A stretch of 64,000 nt of DNA from Desulfosediminicola flagellatus (GCF_005116655.2 NZ_CP050698.1:1-64000); one strand, 5' to 3'. Shown: positions 17,366-25,624, counted from the first letter of the stretch. A program made the numbers and translations. The notes: generated by a model from the letters alone, not told the origin.

Positions 17366-18163
17366 ATGATTATTGTCGACACTATCACTTATGGTTATGA
17401 AAGCGGTTCAACCCTGTTTTCCGGATTTTCGTTGGAAATTGCAGGCGGAGAGGCGTGGACCATCATCGGTCCATCAGGTTGTGGTAAAACAACTTTGCTG
17501 TCGTTGATAGCCGGAATGCTGAAGCCAACCACTGGAACAGTTCGGATTTCCGGTGAAGAGATTAAACGTGCACGACCGCGAACAGGACTGGTGCTTCAGG
17601 ACCATGGCCTGCTGCCATGGGCGACTGTACGGGAGAATACTGAGTTGGGGCTGACAATCCGTAAGTATTATGGCCCGGACGGCGTACATAGTCCTTTAGA
17701 TATGGAAACAGATACGGAACGCCTTTCAGAACGTGTGGATTATTGGCTGGATTGGTTGGGCATACACGAATTTCAGCATAAATATCCGGTAGAGTTGTCA
17801 CGGGGGCAGAGACAGCGAGCCGCCATTGCGCGTACGTTGGTTCTGGAACCTGACCTGCTACTGATGGATGAGCCGTTCTCAGCGCTTGATGCACCTATCC
17901 GGGAAGAATTACAAAAGGTTATGAATTCATTTCATGCCGAATCCGGGCTTACTTCAGTAACAGTCACCCACGATATTGAAGAGGCTGTAGTTTTGGGAGA
18001 AAAAATTCTGGTTCTGAGTAATGGGCAAAATAGTGTTCCGGTCATTGTAGACAATCATTTATCCGGGCGGATAGACAAAAGAAATGATCCTGAGTTTCTC
18101 GATAGATGCAGCCATTTGCGAAACACCATCGCTGCACATACCATCCCTACTGCGCTTGCTTGA
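17366..18163 (+). CDS. ABC transporter ATP-binding protein, SsuB/TauB-like
   Basis: The 265-residue ATPase of the importer. Walker A is GPSGCGKTTLLSL near residue 38, the Q-loop is VLQDHGLLPW, the signature is LSRGQRQRAAIARTL (LSRGQ in place of LSGGQ), Walker B with the catalytic glutamate is LLLMDEPFSALD, and the switch His is in VTHDIEEA. The pattern is that of the nitrate/sulfonate/taurine group. It lies between the binding-protein and permease genes. Confidence 0.92.
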   Translation: MIIVDTITYGYESGSTLFSGFSLEIAGGEAWTIIGPSGCGKTTLLSLIAGMLKPTTGTVRISGEEIKRARPRTGLVLQDHGLLPWATVRENTELGLTIRKYYGPDGVHSPLDMETDTERLSERVDYWLDWLGIHEFQHKYPVELSRGQRQRAAIARTLVLEPDLLLMDEPFSALDAPIREELQKVMNSFHAESGLTSVTVTHDIEEAVVLGEKILVLSNGQNSVPVIVDNHLSGRIDKRNDPEFLDRCSHLRNTIAAHTIPTALA

Positions 18164-18184
18164 GATGCTATTCAATAGAATGAT

Positions 18185-18937
18185 ATGAAGAAGCGAGTTA
18201 CAATATTTAGCACGATAGTCGGTGTTGCTATGTTTTTTGGCCTCTGGCAGTTGGCAGCCATGCTGATAGATCGGCCGATTCTGCCTTCACCGTTTATCGT
18301 TGTACCACTATTTCTACAATCATTTTATGGCGATCTGGGTCTACACTTTCTGGCAAGTGCAGGCAGGGTCCTGGCGGCAATCTGCATGGCCACTGCTTTC
18401 GCTGCTCCTCTCGGACTGGCACTGGGGCAAATGCCGAAGCTTGATCGGGTTGTAGGACCACTTATTGCGATCATCTATCCGATCCCGAAGATTATCTTTC
18501 TGCCGGTTATTTATGTATTGATGGGAATCACGGATTTTTCAAAGATAACGCTGATCGCTATCATTATCTTTTTTCAGATTCTGGTTGTAGTGAGGGATGA
18601 GGCTTCATGTCTTAAAAAAGAACTGATCCTTTCAGTTAAATCATTAGGGGCTGGAAGAAGAGCCCTTTTCAGATATGTATATGTGCCAGCCACTCTGCCA
18701 GCTGTCCTGACTGCACTGCGTGTGTCAGTAGGTACAGCGGTTGCTGTTTTGTTTATAGCTGAGCAATCGCTGACGAATTATGGCCTTGGCTATTATATAG
18801 TCATCGAAACCTACCAGGTTCTCATGTATCCGGAGATGTATACAGGAATTCTGGGAATGGGGCTGCTTGGGGTCTTGCTATATTTTCTAATTTATTCAAT
18901 TGAGCTTAAAATAAGCAAGCATCTGTATGTCGGGTAG
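18185..18937 (+). CDS. ABC transporter permease, SsuC/TauC-like
   Basis: Integral membrane subunit of 250 residues with about six predicted helices. The first is near residues 8-28 (IFSTIVGVAMFFGLWQLAAM). The EAA-type coupling loop is seen as SLGAGRRALFRYVYVPATLP, the site that docks with the ATPase. It belongs to the same family as the partner proteins. It sits 21 bases after the ATPase gene, and menA begins 29-47 bases after its stop. Confidence 0.9.
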   Translation: MKKRVTIFSTIVGVAMFFGLWQLAAMLIDRPILPSPFIVVPLFLQSFYGDLGLHFLASAGRVLAAICMATAFAAPLGLALGQMPKLDRVVGPLIAIIYPIPKIIFLPVIYVLMGITDFSKITLIAIIIFFQILVVVRDEASCLKKELILSVKSLGAGRRALFRYVYVPATLPAVLTALRVSVGTAVAVLFIAEQSLTNYGLGYYIVIETYQVLMYPEMYTGILGMGLLGVLLYFLIYSIELKISKHLYVG

Positions 18938-18984
18938 TGTCCAGATCTTACAGGTAATATAAATACTTGCGTAAATATCATAGT

Positions 18985-19875
18985 ATGACAAAAAACATAT
19001 CTACATTCTATCTCTGGTGGCTTGCAGTTCGTCCGAAAACATTACCTGCAGCCGCTGCTCCAGTTGCTGTGGGTATAGCTGTAGCTGTATCTGACTCGCA
19101 GTTTGCTCTATTTCCTGCGCTTGCAGCGTTTGCAGGTGCACTTTTACTGCAGATAGCCGTTAATCTCGCAAATGATTATTTTGACGCTAAAAATAATATC
19201 GATTCAGATAAACGACTTGGCCCTGTTCGAGTAACTCAGAGCGGGCTCATCCCTCCCCGGCAGGTGAAAATGGCGATGATAGGTTGCCTGATACTGGCAG
19301 CGATTGTTTTCGGGTATCTGACACTGGTCGGGGGAATGGTGATACTTCTCGTTGGACTTGCCTCGATTATCGCGGCTCTTGCCTATAGTGGCGGGCCGTA
19401 CCCGCTAGCTTCAAATGGCTTAGGCGAGATATTTGTTTTTATTTTCTTTGGCCTTGTTGCCGTGTGCGGGACGTATTGGGTTCAGGCCAGGGAGCTTTCT
19501 GTATTGGTTATTGTTGCCTCATTTCCTCCCGGTTTGCTTATTACCGCTATAATGGTGGTTAATAACCTGAGGGATATTGCTACAGACAAAGAAGCTGGTA
19601 AAAATACCCTTGCTGTAAGGCTTGGCCGAGAAAGAACGATATTCCTTTACCGAGGTCTGCTTGGTGCGTCCTATCTGGTTCCGGTAGTCCTTTCAGGATT
19701 TCAGCAACTGGGAATGATGGTTGTGGTATTACCATTGCTCAGTGTGATTATGGCGTGGAAACTTTTTGGCGAAATAGCTACAGAGACCGGATCAAATCTT
19801 AATGAAATTCTTGCAAAGACCGCAAAACTCTCATTTATCTTCAGTGTGTTACTAGCTATAGGAATAGTATTGTAA
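18985..19875 (+). CDS. menA: 1,4-dihydroxy-2-naphthoate polyprenyltransferase MenA
   Basis: Membrane UbiA-family prenyltransferase that attaches the isoprenoid tail in menaquinone synthesis. It starts with the MenA block WWLAVRPKTLPAAAAPVAVG. The first aspartate-rich motif is NLANDYFDAKNNIDSD, and the second is NNLRDIATDKEAGKNTLAVRLG; both bind Mg-diphosphate. About eight or nine hydrophobic helices follow. I chose ATG 18985 (296 residues); a TTG at 18967 is an in-frame alternative and neither has a strong ribosome site. It follows the ABC transporter genes closely on the same strand, suggesting co-transcription. Menaquinone is the expected quinone for the SQR in this window. Confidence 0.92.
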   Translation: MTKNISTFYLWWLAVRPKTLPAAAAPVAVGIAVAVSDSQFALFPALAAFAGALLLQIAVNLANDYFDAKNNIDSDKRLGPVRVTQSGLIPPRQVKMAMIGCLILAAIVFGYLTLVGGMVILLVGLASIIAALAYSGGPYPLASNGLGEIFVFIFFGLVAVCGTYWVQARELSVLVIVASFPPGLLITAIMVVNNLRDIATDKEAGKNTLAVRLGRERTIFLYRGLLGASYLVPVVLSGFQQLGMMVVVLPLLSVIMAWKLFGEIATETGSNLNEILAKTAKLSFIFSVLLAIGIVL

Positions 19876-20120
19876 CATCATTATCATGACTTTTCTTAAG
19901 GAGTTGCATCCGAAAATTCTGATTTTTTTCAGGATCAGGGAGCAGAAAAGATTTTTGCCGAAAACATATAGCTGATATCTATGAGTCTCGTTCTTCACTT
20001 ACAGGAAGATAAAAATCTAAGCTGTAGACCGATATTGGACAGGTAAGCAGAGACTCCTGGTAAACGAAACGAAGATATCGAGAAGGTAGTTTTCGGAGTC
20101 TATGCTAAGCAGATAAGCCG

Positions 20121-21224
20121 TTACGGCTTTTCCTGCCTAAGGAAGAAATACATGGTCACCATCCCGGCAATTGCAATTGCAACAGAAATAGACGCTGTCC
20201 TCAAGTCTCCAGGCATGATATTCACGTTTGTATAAACGGTATAGTTGTCTATACGCTGGATAGAATTACCTTCCTTCACAAAGTAGTGAGCAATGATTTC
20301 CGGATGCTTAAACGGCCAGAGCGAATAGAGCGAGCCAAGAATAAGGCCGGTTAAAAAGCTTACCATCGGATCATGAAATTTCTTAAATGCATACTCGATA
20401 AATCTGGCAAAGCTGAGAAGGCCGAATACTATGCCAAGGGCCATTGACCCTAGAAATAGCAGGTCATCCAGAAGCAGGCTACGAATATTAGCAAGTGCTG
20501 AAATCACAGCGAAATACTGGTTCATTAAAATGAGTACCAGAGAACCGCTCACTCCGGGCAGAACCATTGCGGATATGGCAATAATGCCGCAGAAGAAAAT
20601 ATAGATGTATTCCCCACTCGTATATTTACCAATATAGGCAAATTTATCTGTTGTCTGGGGCTTTTCAGGTGTGTTTGTCAGGGTAGATGCGTGCTGGCTC
20701 TGATATTGTTTTTCCAGCATTTCTGATTTACTCAGCGATTTTTCATATGGGTTGACACTGTACGATATGAATATTGTTAGGAAAATTCCGGCAAGTAGTG
20801 GTATGGTGAGTAGTATGCGCCATCGTTTAATCATGCGCCAGGGGATGGCTACCGAGAGAATTATAAGGCCGAAAAAAAATGCATAGGTATAGGAAAAGTG
20901 ATAGAGCAGCAGATATTTCATGAGGGATGACAGGCTGACTATACAAACAATCGCGCCAAGGCCGAGGACTGTCATAAACGGGTAATCGTTGTCTGTCAGA
21001 AATTTTCGTAATTCTTTACCCTGTTGCGTGCTGAAACCGCTTTTGATCCAGTAGAATACGCGTTGTATACCTGTCAGGATATGTGTTGAGTTGATTTCGT
21101 TTAAAAATATGATGAGACGTTCGTAAACCCCAAGTATTAAAGCGAATGTTCCTCCTGAGACGCCGGGGATGAGATTGGCGATACCGATCAGGAATCCAAT
21201 TGTAAATTGTTTGAACCAGTTCAT
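20121..21224 (-). CDS. DUF368 family membrane protein (PopT-type undecaprenyl-phosphate translocase)
   Basis: Polytopic membrane protein. The N-terminal signature FLIGIANLIPGVSGGTFALILGVYERLI is the hallmark of DUF368 (quoted as two segments: GIANLIPGVSGGTFALI and LGVYERLI). A second copy of the motif, VLPGVSGSLVLILMNQY, lies near the middle, as expected for the internal repeat. Members of this family recycle undecaprenyl phosphate across the membrane in other bacteria. The frame opens at 21323, but ATG 21224 puts the signature near the N-terminus and gives a 367-residue protein. A long periplasmic-type insert with charged residues lies between the two repeats. It appears monocistronic. Confidence 0.85.
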   Translation of the reverse strand: MNWFKQFTIGFLIGIANLIPGVSGGTFALILGVYERLIIFLNEINSTHILTGIQRVFYWIKSGFSTQQGKELRKFLTDNDYPFMTVLGLGAIVCIVSLSSLMKYLLLYHFSYTYAFFFGLIILSVAIPWRMIKRWRILLTIPLLAGIFLTIFISYSVNPYEKSLSKSEMLEKQYQSQHASTLTNTPEKPQTTDKFAYIGKYTSGEYIYIFFCGIIAISAMVLPGVSGSLVLILMNQYFAVISALANIRSLLLDDLLFLGSMALGIVFGLLSFARFIEYAFKKFHDPMVSFLTGLILGSLYSLWPFKHPEIIAHYFVKEGNSIQRIDNYTVYTNVNIMPGDLRTASISVAIAIAGMVTMYFFLRQEKP

Positions 21225-21480
21225 TGAGTAGACCCCGGGTAGGTGTTTTGTATGAATGTAATAGTCGGATGAGCATATGCAATCGGTAATGCGAAAATAA
21301 AAATCACGGCTGGAAATATTCAAAAGGCAAATACTATACTCTGTCGACTGAGACAGGGAAAGTGGTTTTTATTTGACTAACTATGGTTCCATGTGGCTCA
21401 AAATATATGAAAAATGGTTTTTTTCAGTATAAAGTGGACAAACCCACATCACTTCAGGATAATACCTTGTGAGTAGATAG

Positions 21481-21496
21481 CCCGCCAGGCGGCGGG
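21481..21496 (+). promoter_or_regulatory. GC-rich leader hairpin upstream of the response regulator
   Basis: CCCGCC and GGCGGG form a perfect 6-bp stem around AGGC. It ends about 40 bases before the GTG start of the downstream gene, in what should be its 5' untranslated region. It might influence translation; it is not a recognised riboswitch. Confidence 0.4.
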
Positions 21497-21535
21497 AGGT
21501 CCCAGGGAATTAACGCCAGAGGAGGTTACACCGCA

Positions 21536-22108
21536 GTGAAGTTATTAATAGCTGAAGATGAATATACTACCAGAATTACAGTTCAGGTTGTCCTTGAGCA
21601 GTGGGGATACAGCGTTGACAGTGTTGAGGATGGTTCAGCAGCATGGAAAATACTTCAGAGACCGGATGGTCCTCAAATTGCCATACTTGATTGGGAAATG
21701 CCTGGAATAGACGGCGTTGAACTCTGTACTAAAGTAAAGATGCTTGAGCGTGAAACACCGATCTATGTCATTTTGCTCACAGGCAGGGACGCACAAAATG
21801 ATATCCTGAAGGGTTTTGATGCAGGAGCAGATGATTATATCACAAAGCCTTTTGATGAGAATGAACTGAGAGCCCGGGTAAGGGTTGCCGAGCGGTTGGT
21901 AAACATACAGGCTGAACTGGCTAAATCTAATGAGGAGTTACGTACGGTCCTCAACCACGTGGAGATGCTTCAGTCAAATATTCCTGTCTGCACACACTGT
22001 AATTGTATTCAGAATGAAGACGGTGCATGGCGTACGATGGAGGAATATGTGCAGGCTGAGGAAGACCAGCGCTTTCAGTACACCAGCTGCCCTCATTGTA
22101 AAAAATAG
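21536..22108 (+). CDS. Response regulator with C-terminal zinc-knuckle-like tail
   Basis: A 190-residue single-domain response regulator. The receiver domain shows the acidic pair in AEDEYTTRI, the phosphoacceptor Asp in IAILDWEMPGIDGVE (about residue 59), the Thr in ILLTGRD and the Lys in YITKPFDENEL. After a short coiled coil (ELAKSNEELRTVLNHVEML), the C-terminus has CTHCNCIQNEDGAWRTMEEYV and CPHCKK. This is the short Cys-pair tail often fused to sensory proteins, which probably binds zinc. There is no DNA-binding domain. It starts with GTG behind AGAGGAGGT. No kinase gene is adjacent, so its partner is elsewhere or unknown. Confidence 0.87.
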   Translation: MKLLIAEDEYTTRITVQVVLEQWGYSVDSVEDGSAAWKILQRPDGPQIAILDWEMPGIDGVELCTKVKMLERETPIYVILLTGRDAQNDILKGFDAGADDYITKPFDENELRARVRVAERLVNIQAELAKSNEELRTVLNHVEMLQSNIPVCTHCNCIQNEDGAWRTMEEYVQAEEDQRFQYTSCPHCKK

Positions 22109-22199
22109 TTACTGATAAACGGCGTGTTGTTACAGCTTTTGCACCGTACGGCCGGTTGACAGTGCGGCGTGATAATTTAATTATCATGTAATTAAAGAT

Positions 22200-22239
22200 A
22201 AAAAAAAGCGGCGAAATCAATACGATTTCGCCGCTTTCT
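22200..22239 (-). terminator. Rho-independent terminator of the SQR transcript
   Basis: On the minus strand a perfect 14-bp stem (AAAGCGGCGAAATC pairing with GATTTCGCCGCTTT, loop of five bases at 22219-22223) is followed by an eight-base T-run. It lies 31 bases after the UAG at 22271-22273, and 262 bases beyond the in-frame UGA. This placement supports the longer SQR reading frame. Confidence 0.92.
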
Positions 22240-22270
22240 CACGTTTGGCGCTAGGCCATTTCAACGGAGT

Positions 22271-23494
22271 CTACTCTACACATTTTCCTCTCATATCAAG
22301 AGCTGGCGGTCCAAGCCAGGTTCCTTTGAGAAGCATGTTGAAGTATACCCATTTAAACATGAGCTTGGAGATATGGTTCATCTCGGTATCCTTCAGCAGT
22401 CCAAGAGGACCTACTGCAGGCAACGGATATAATCCGGTGTATGGCTCAGTGTTGTAGTTGAAATCGATGATGTAGGCTTTCCCGAAGCCTGATTCAATGA
22501 ATCAAACCGCATGCCCGTCGGACCGGGCGTGTTGTTCACCTCCGTCAACGAACGCCATGATGTTCTCTTCAAGGATATCACCCTGGAAGTGAGCAACTGC
22601 GCCTGCTTTGGAAGTCGGGACATCTGTACCGTCACCAAGTACCCATACGTTATCGTAGCCTGCTGGCTGAAGGGTATGCTTGTCAACCGGGATGTAACCC
22701 ATCGGATCAGCAACTTCTGATTCGATCATAGCTTCGTCACCGAAGTTTGGCGGAATGGACACCAGCATGTCGTAATCGACCTGTGTTCCGTCATACGCTT
22801 CGATAATTTTCTTTTCAGGATCAACAGAACCAAGAGCAAAGTTCGGGGTGATCTTGATGTTTTTCTCTTCGCATGCAGAAGTAAGAATTCGGGTCGCAAC
22901 AGGCTTGGTGAACGCACCTGAGAGCGGAGTAACGAACTCAATCTCTGTTTTATCGCGCTTACCCTGCTTGGTAAGCCACCAGTCTGCAAGGAATACGAAC
23001 TCAAGCGGTGCAACAGGACATTTGATCGGCATTTCGGCGATGTTTACAACAAGCTTTCCGCCTTCAAATTTCTTGAGCGCTTTACCGAGTGCGATACAGT
23101 CATCATAACGGTAGAAACCGTGGATGTCGTTGCCCCAACCTTCCTTAAGACCTTCAATCTCGTCCGGTCTGATATCACAACCGGTAGACATGATAAGGAT
23201 GTCGTAGGAGAACTTACCTTCAGTACCAGTGGTAACTTCCTGTTTGTTCCAATCAACGTTTGTGATCTCGGAAACGACAAAGTCGATCCCTGGATTCATA
23301 AACTCTTTTTTGGTTCTTCTAATGTCTTTTGGCTTGTTGATGTCGAACGGTACAAAGAGGTAACCCGGCTGATAGTCGTGGATATTGTTTCTGTCGATGA
23401 TGGTAACAGACCAGTCATCATCCAGGTGCTTCCTCATTTTGTTCGCCATCATGGTACCACCGCAACCGGCACCGAGAATGACTAGCTTCTTCAT
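22271..23494 (-). CDS. sqr: Sulfide:quinone oxidoreductase with in-frame UGA (candidate selenoprotein)
   Basis: Flavoprotein that oxidises sulfide and passes electrons to quinone. The start has AAGGAGG before ATGAAGAAG. N-terminal FAD motif LVILGAGCGGTMMA; Cys106 in MSTGCDIRP and Cys159 in IKCPVAPLE fit the conserved Cys pair; the second FAD motif is VWVLGDGTDVPTSKAGAVA. The frame meets UGA at codon 331 (22502-22504) in the context GHAV-U-FIESGFGKAY, then stays open for 76 codons to a UAG and encodes typical SQR C-terminal sequence (FNYNTEPYTGLYPLPAVGP, KWVYFNMLLKGTWLGPPALD). Position 331 is where SQRs carry the second redox-active Cys, so I read UGA as selenocysteine (407 residues). The alternative, termination at UGA, would yield a 330-residue protein lacking that residue and the membrane-binding tail. 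The DUF1641 gene lies upstream. Confidence 0.85.
22474..22490 (-). promoter_or_regulatory. Candidate bacterial SECIS stem-loop in sqr
   Basis: Read on the mRNA, AGGCUU-CGGGA-AAGCCU forms a perfect 6-bp stem with a 5-base loop containing GGG. Counting the UGA as 1-3, the element spans 15-31 and the loop guanines fall at 22-24. From memory this matches the spacing of the 17-nt upper stem-loop of the E. coli fdhF SECIS, whose loop G23 contacts SelB. The lack of a bulged U and the GG rather than GU in the loop are differences. Confidence 0.6.
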
Positions 23495-23587
23495 GATGTT
23501 GATCGCCTCCTTTAGGCAGGTTTCGAACAGGGGCTTTTACCGCCGGCCCGTTCTATAAATATTTTTGCTTTTGCTTTTAACAAAGTA

Positions 23588-24355
23588 TTATTTTTTCTGG
23601 ATGGCCTGTACGCAGGCGCCCATCGCCTGGAGAACCATGAAGGCGGCTCCAAGAGACTGCTGAACATCCTTGTCCATCAGCTGTTTGACAGCACCGATTG
23701 GAGATACCGGCTTAATATTGCTGAAATCAATTCCTTCGATAATCTTGCCGATTTCTTCGGCCTGGGTATCTGTGAGGGAGATTTTCATGGCACTGTTTGC
23801 AGCGGATCCGGCAACCTTGATGAGACCGTTTGATTTTTCAATCGCCAGCTGTATCTCATTAAGAATGGTGATGACCTTAGGGTAAAGGATCTGCGCTACT
23901 GGCATAAGGTCGTCTGTGAGTTCGATTCCAGCTTTAAGGTATCCGACACTTTCGTTCAAGGCGGGTACTGCGGTAATGACGTTTCTCAAAAGAGCAACAA
24001 CATCATCAACAGTTACCTGTCCTTCAAGTTCGGAACAAAATTTGATTACTTCAGGGTATACCTGGTAAGCGATTGGTTCGATATCACGAGCCAGCTCGTT
24101 ACCCGCTCTCATTTTAAAGAACATGGAGTTTATGTCATTTACGCCCACGAGCAGGTTCTCAACTAAATTATTGAGATCTTTCTCGTTGTACTTACCTTCG
24201 AAAGCGGCGAGCAGCGGAGCAGCGGCAGGCTGGGCTGGTTGTGCGGAAGAGGCCGGCGCTTGCTTCGCTTCTTTCAGAGTTTGTACTTCTGATTTCAGCG
24301 ACTGTATTTCGCTTGAGAGGTTGTCTAACTTTTCCAGAATCAAAGCTTCGTTCAT
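23588..24355 (-). CDS. DUF1641 protein, partner of SQR
   Basis: A 255-residue soluble protein. It begins with a coiled coil (EKLDNLSSEIQSLKSEVQTL), then an Ala/Pro/Gln-rich linker (about 35-48). The rest is helical with two repeated segments (INSMFFKMRAGNELARDIEP-IAYQVYPEVIKF and VGYLKAGIELTDDLMP-VAQILYPKVITI) that identify DUF1641. Such proteins are commonly encoded beside SQR or formate-dehydrogenase-like oxidoreductases. It lies 93 bases upstream of sqr on the same strand, so the two are probably one transcript. The biochemical role of the domain is not known to me. Confidence 0.8.
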   Translation of the reverse strand: MNEALILEKLDNLSSEIQSLKSEVQTLKEAKQAPASSAQPAQPAAAPLLAAFEGKYNEKDLNNLVENLLVGVNDINSMFFKMRAGNELARDIEPIAYQVYPEVIKFCSELEGQVTVDDVVALLRNVITAVPALNESVGYLKAGIELTDDLMPVAQILYPKVITILNEIQLAIEKSNGLIKVAGSAANSAMKISLTDTQAEEIGKIIEGIDFSNIKPVSPIGAVKQLMDKDVQQSLGAAFMVLQAMGACVQAIQKK

Positions 24356-25123
24356 CGTTTCATTCCCGTTCGTGTAATTTCCCTAACTGCTCTCTACCCA
24401 CGTGCCAAAGCTCGTCGGTTGATCAAATTATACTGTGTATCATCACGGGTCGGCGTTTTTTTTAAGCGAATTCTTGGTGGCGACCCTAGTTCATACATCA
24501 TATTTCCAAAACAGAGTTTCTAACGCATATGCTACCACTGGGTAGGATGCGACACTGTCGTGCGCGACAAAGTAGTGCGCGACATGGTGGTACTCAATAG
24601 TGCATATGCTAGCATAAAACTATCTGTTCGTATAGTCGAAAATGCATACCTTTGAAAAAAGTCACCATCGAACGTCGAGTTAACGGTTTAAAGGTAGTAC
24701 CAATGTTGCCTAACATTGACGCAGGTTTTGGCCATATGCACGAATATTGGTAGGTTGTTGATACCGTTGACTCAGGTTGTGCAGAAAATGCCAATTGTGC
24801 GTTGGTGTGCAATGCTACTGTGACTAATCAAAGACAGTAAGCATACAGATTTTTCAGACAAGGGAAGGGAGATTCAAGGAATGGTCAGAATCCGTGGTCA
24901 CTTTCTCTGTTGAAGTGAAATATTGAGGTGTTATAGTCGAACATCTTTTTTATGATCAGGGACGGTCGATTGTGAAATTCGTTTTTAGATTAAAAAAAAG
25001 CATTAGTTGCAGCATAGGTACATCTGATTATTTGCAGGGGAGGATGGCATTTCTTCTGCTCAGATCTGCTTTGTTTAAATACGTTATGGTGTCTTTGTAG
25101 AGTTTTATACGGGAGGCTTGTCA
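24356..25123. other. Divergent intergenic region between the SQR unit and the IscU-like gene
   Basis: A 768-base gap with no supported gene. It carries a dense block of inverted and direct repeats at 24525-24609 (listed separately). On the minus strand a TATAAT lies at 24427-24432, about 70 bases before the DUF1641 start, but no good -35 box accompanies it. Codon-like structure is absent elsewhere. Confidence 0.45.
24525..24609. repeat. Nested palindromic element upstream of the SQR unit
   Basis: The palindrome GCATATGC occurs at both ends (24525-24532 and 24602-24609). Inside, TACCAC (left) is complementary to GTGGTA (right). The centre holds TGTCG-TGCG-CGACA followed by a second GTGCGCGACA copy. 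The whole can fold as an imperfect cruciform or act as paired operator sites. It lies about 170 bases upstream of the DUF1641-sqr start and about 510 bases upstream of the IscU-like gene. Confidence 0.6.
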
Positions 25124-25537
25124 ATGTCGATAGATGGGTATTCTGAGCGTTTTGTCCAGATGGCATCCAGCGTGGATCGATATGGAGCGCTCGATAAACC
25201 TGATGGATATGGGAAAAAAACGGGTGACTGTGGAGATACCATAGAGTTTTTTCTGTCAGCAAGAACTGGTCAGGTGAAGATGCTGACGTTTCAGATTAGC
25301 GGATGCCTAAACACATTTGCCTGCGCCAATACGGTTTCCTATCTTGCTGAAGGGCGAGCGATTGACGATTGTTGGAAAATTACCCCGGAGAATGTTCTCG
25401 ACTTTCTGGAATCACTTCCTGCCGACCATCATCATTGTGCAGAATTGGTTGTTGGCGCATTTTACCTCGCTTTAAATGATTACAACCGGAATGTACGAGA
25501 ACCGTGGCGTAAGGATTATTTTGAACGCAAAGTGTAG
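25124..25537 (+). CDS. IscU/NifU-like iron-sulfur scaffold protein
   Basis: A 137-residue protein of the IscU/NifU N-terminal family, which assembles Fe-S clusters for transfer. The three cluster cysteines are visible in their usual contexts: GDCGDTIEFFL, QISGCLNTFACANTVS and HHHCAELVVGAFYLAL. The conserved Asp after the first Cys is present. ATG 25124 is preceded by GGGAGG at 7 bases, so it is preferred to the TTG at 25118. No IscS or IscA gene is adjacent, and the N- and C-terminal tails differ from housekeeping IscU, so this may be a specialised stand-alone scaffold. Confidence 0.8.
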   Translation: MSIDGYSERFVQMASSVDRYGALDKPDGYGKKTGDCGDTIEFFLSARTGQVKMLTFQISGCLNTFACANTVSYLAEGRAIDDCWKITPENVLDFLESLPADHHHCAELVVGAFYLALNDYNRNVREPWRKDYFERKV

Positions 25538-25562
25538 TTTGGCGGCGTAATAACCTCATGGC

Positions 25563-25612
25563 CCTCCTGCGATTATTTCATCTGGAAATTACGATGTTGT
25601 AATCGCAGGAGG
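25563..25612. terminator. Inverted repeat between convergent genes
   Basis: CCTCCTGCGATTA (25563-25575) and TAATCGCAGGAGG (25600-25612) are perfect 13-bp complements around 24 bases. There is no T-run on the plus strand. It lies between the 3' ends of the IscU-like gene and the PFL gene and probably ends or stabilises both transcripts. Confidence 0.6.
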
Positions 25613-25624
25613 TTACGAAAATAT

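Noticed and set aside
22411..22713. Separate minus-strand frame across the SQR 3' end
   Set aside because: It is an out-of-phase shadow; the phase with SQR similarity is the one that continues through the UGA.
22502..23494. Sulfide:quinone oxidoreductase ending at the UGA, 330 residues
   Set aside because: The frame continues with conserved SQR sequence, the missing piece holds the second redox residue and membrane-binding tail, and the terminator lies after the later UAG. Kept only as the alternative to the selenoprotein reading.
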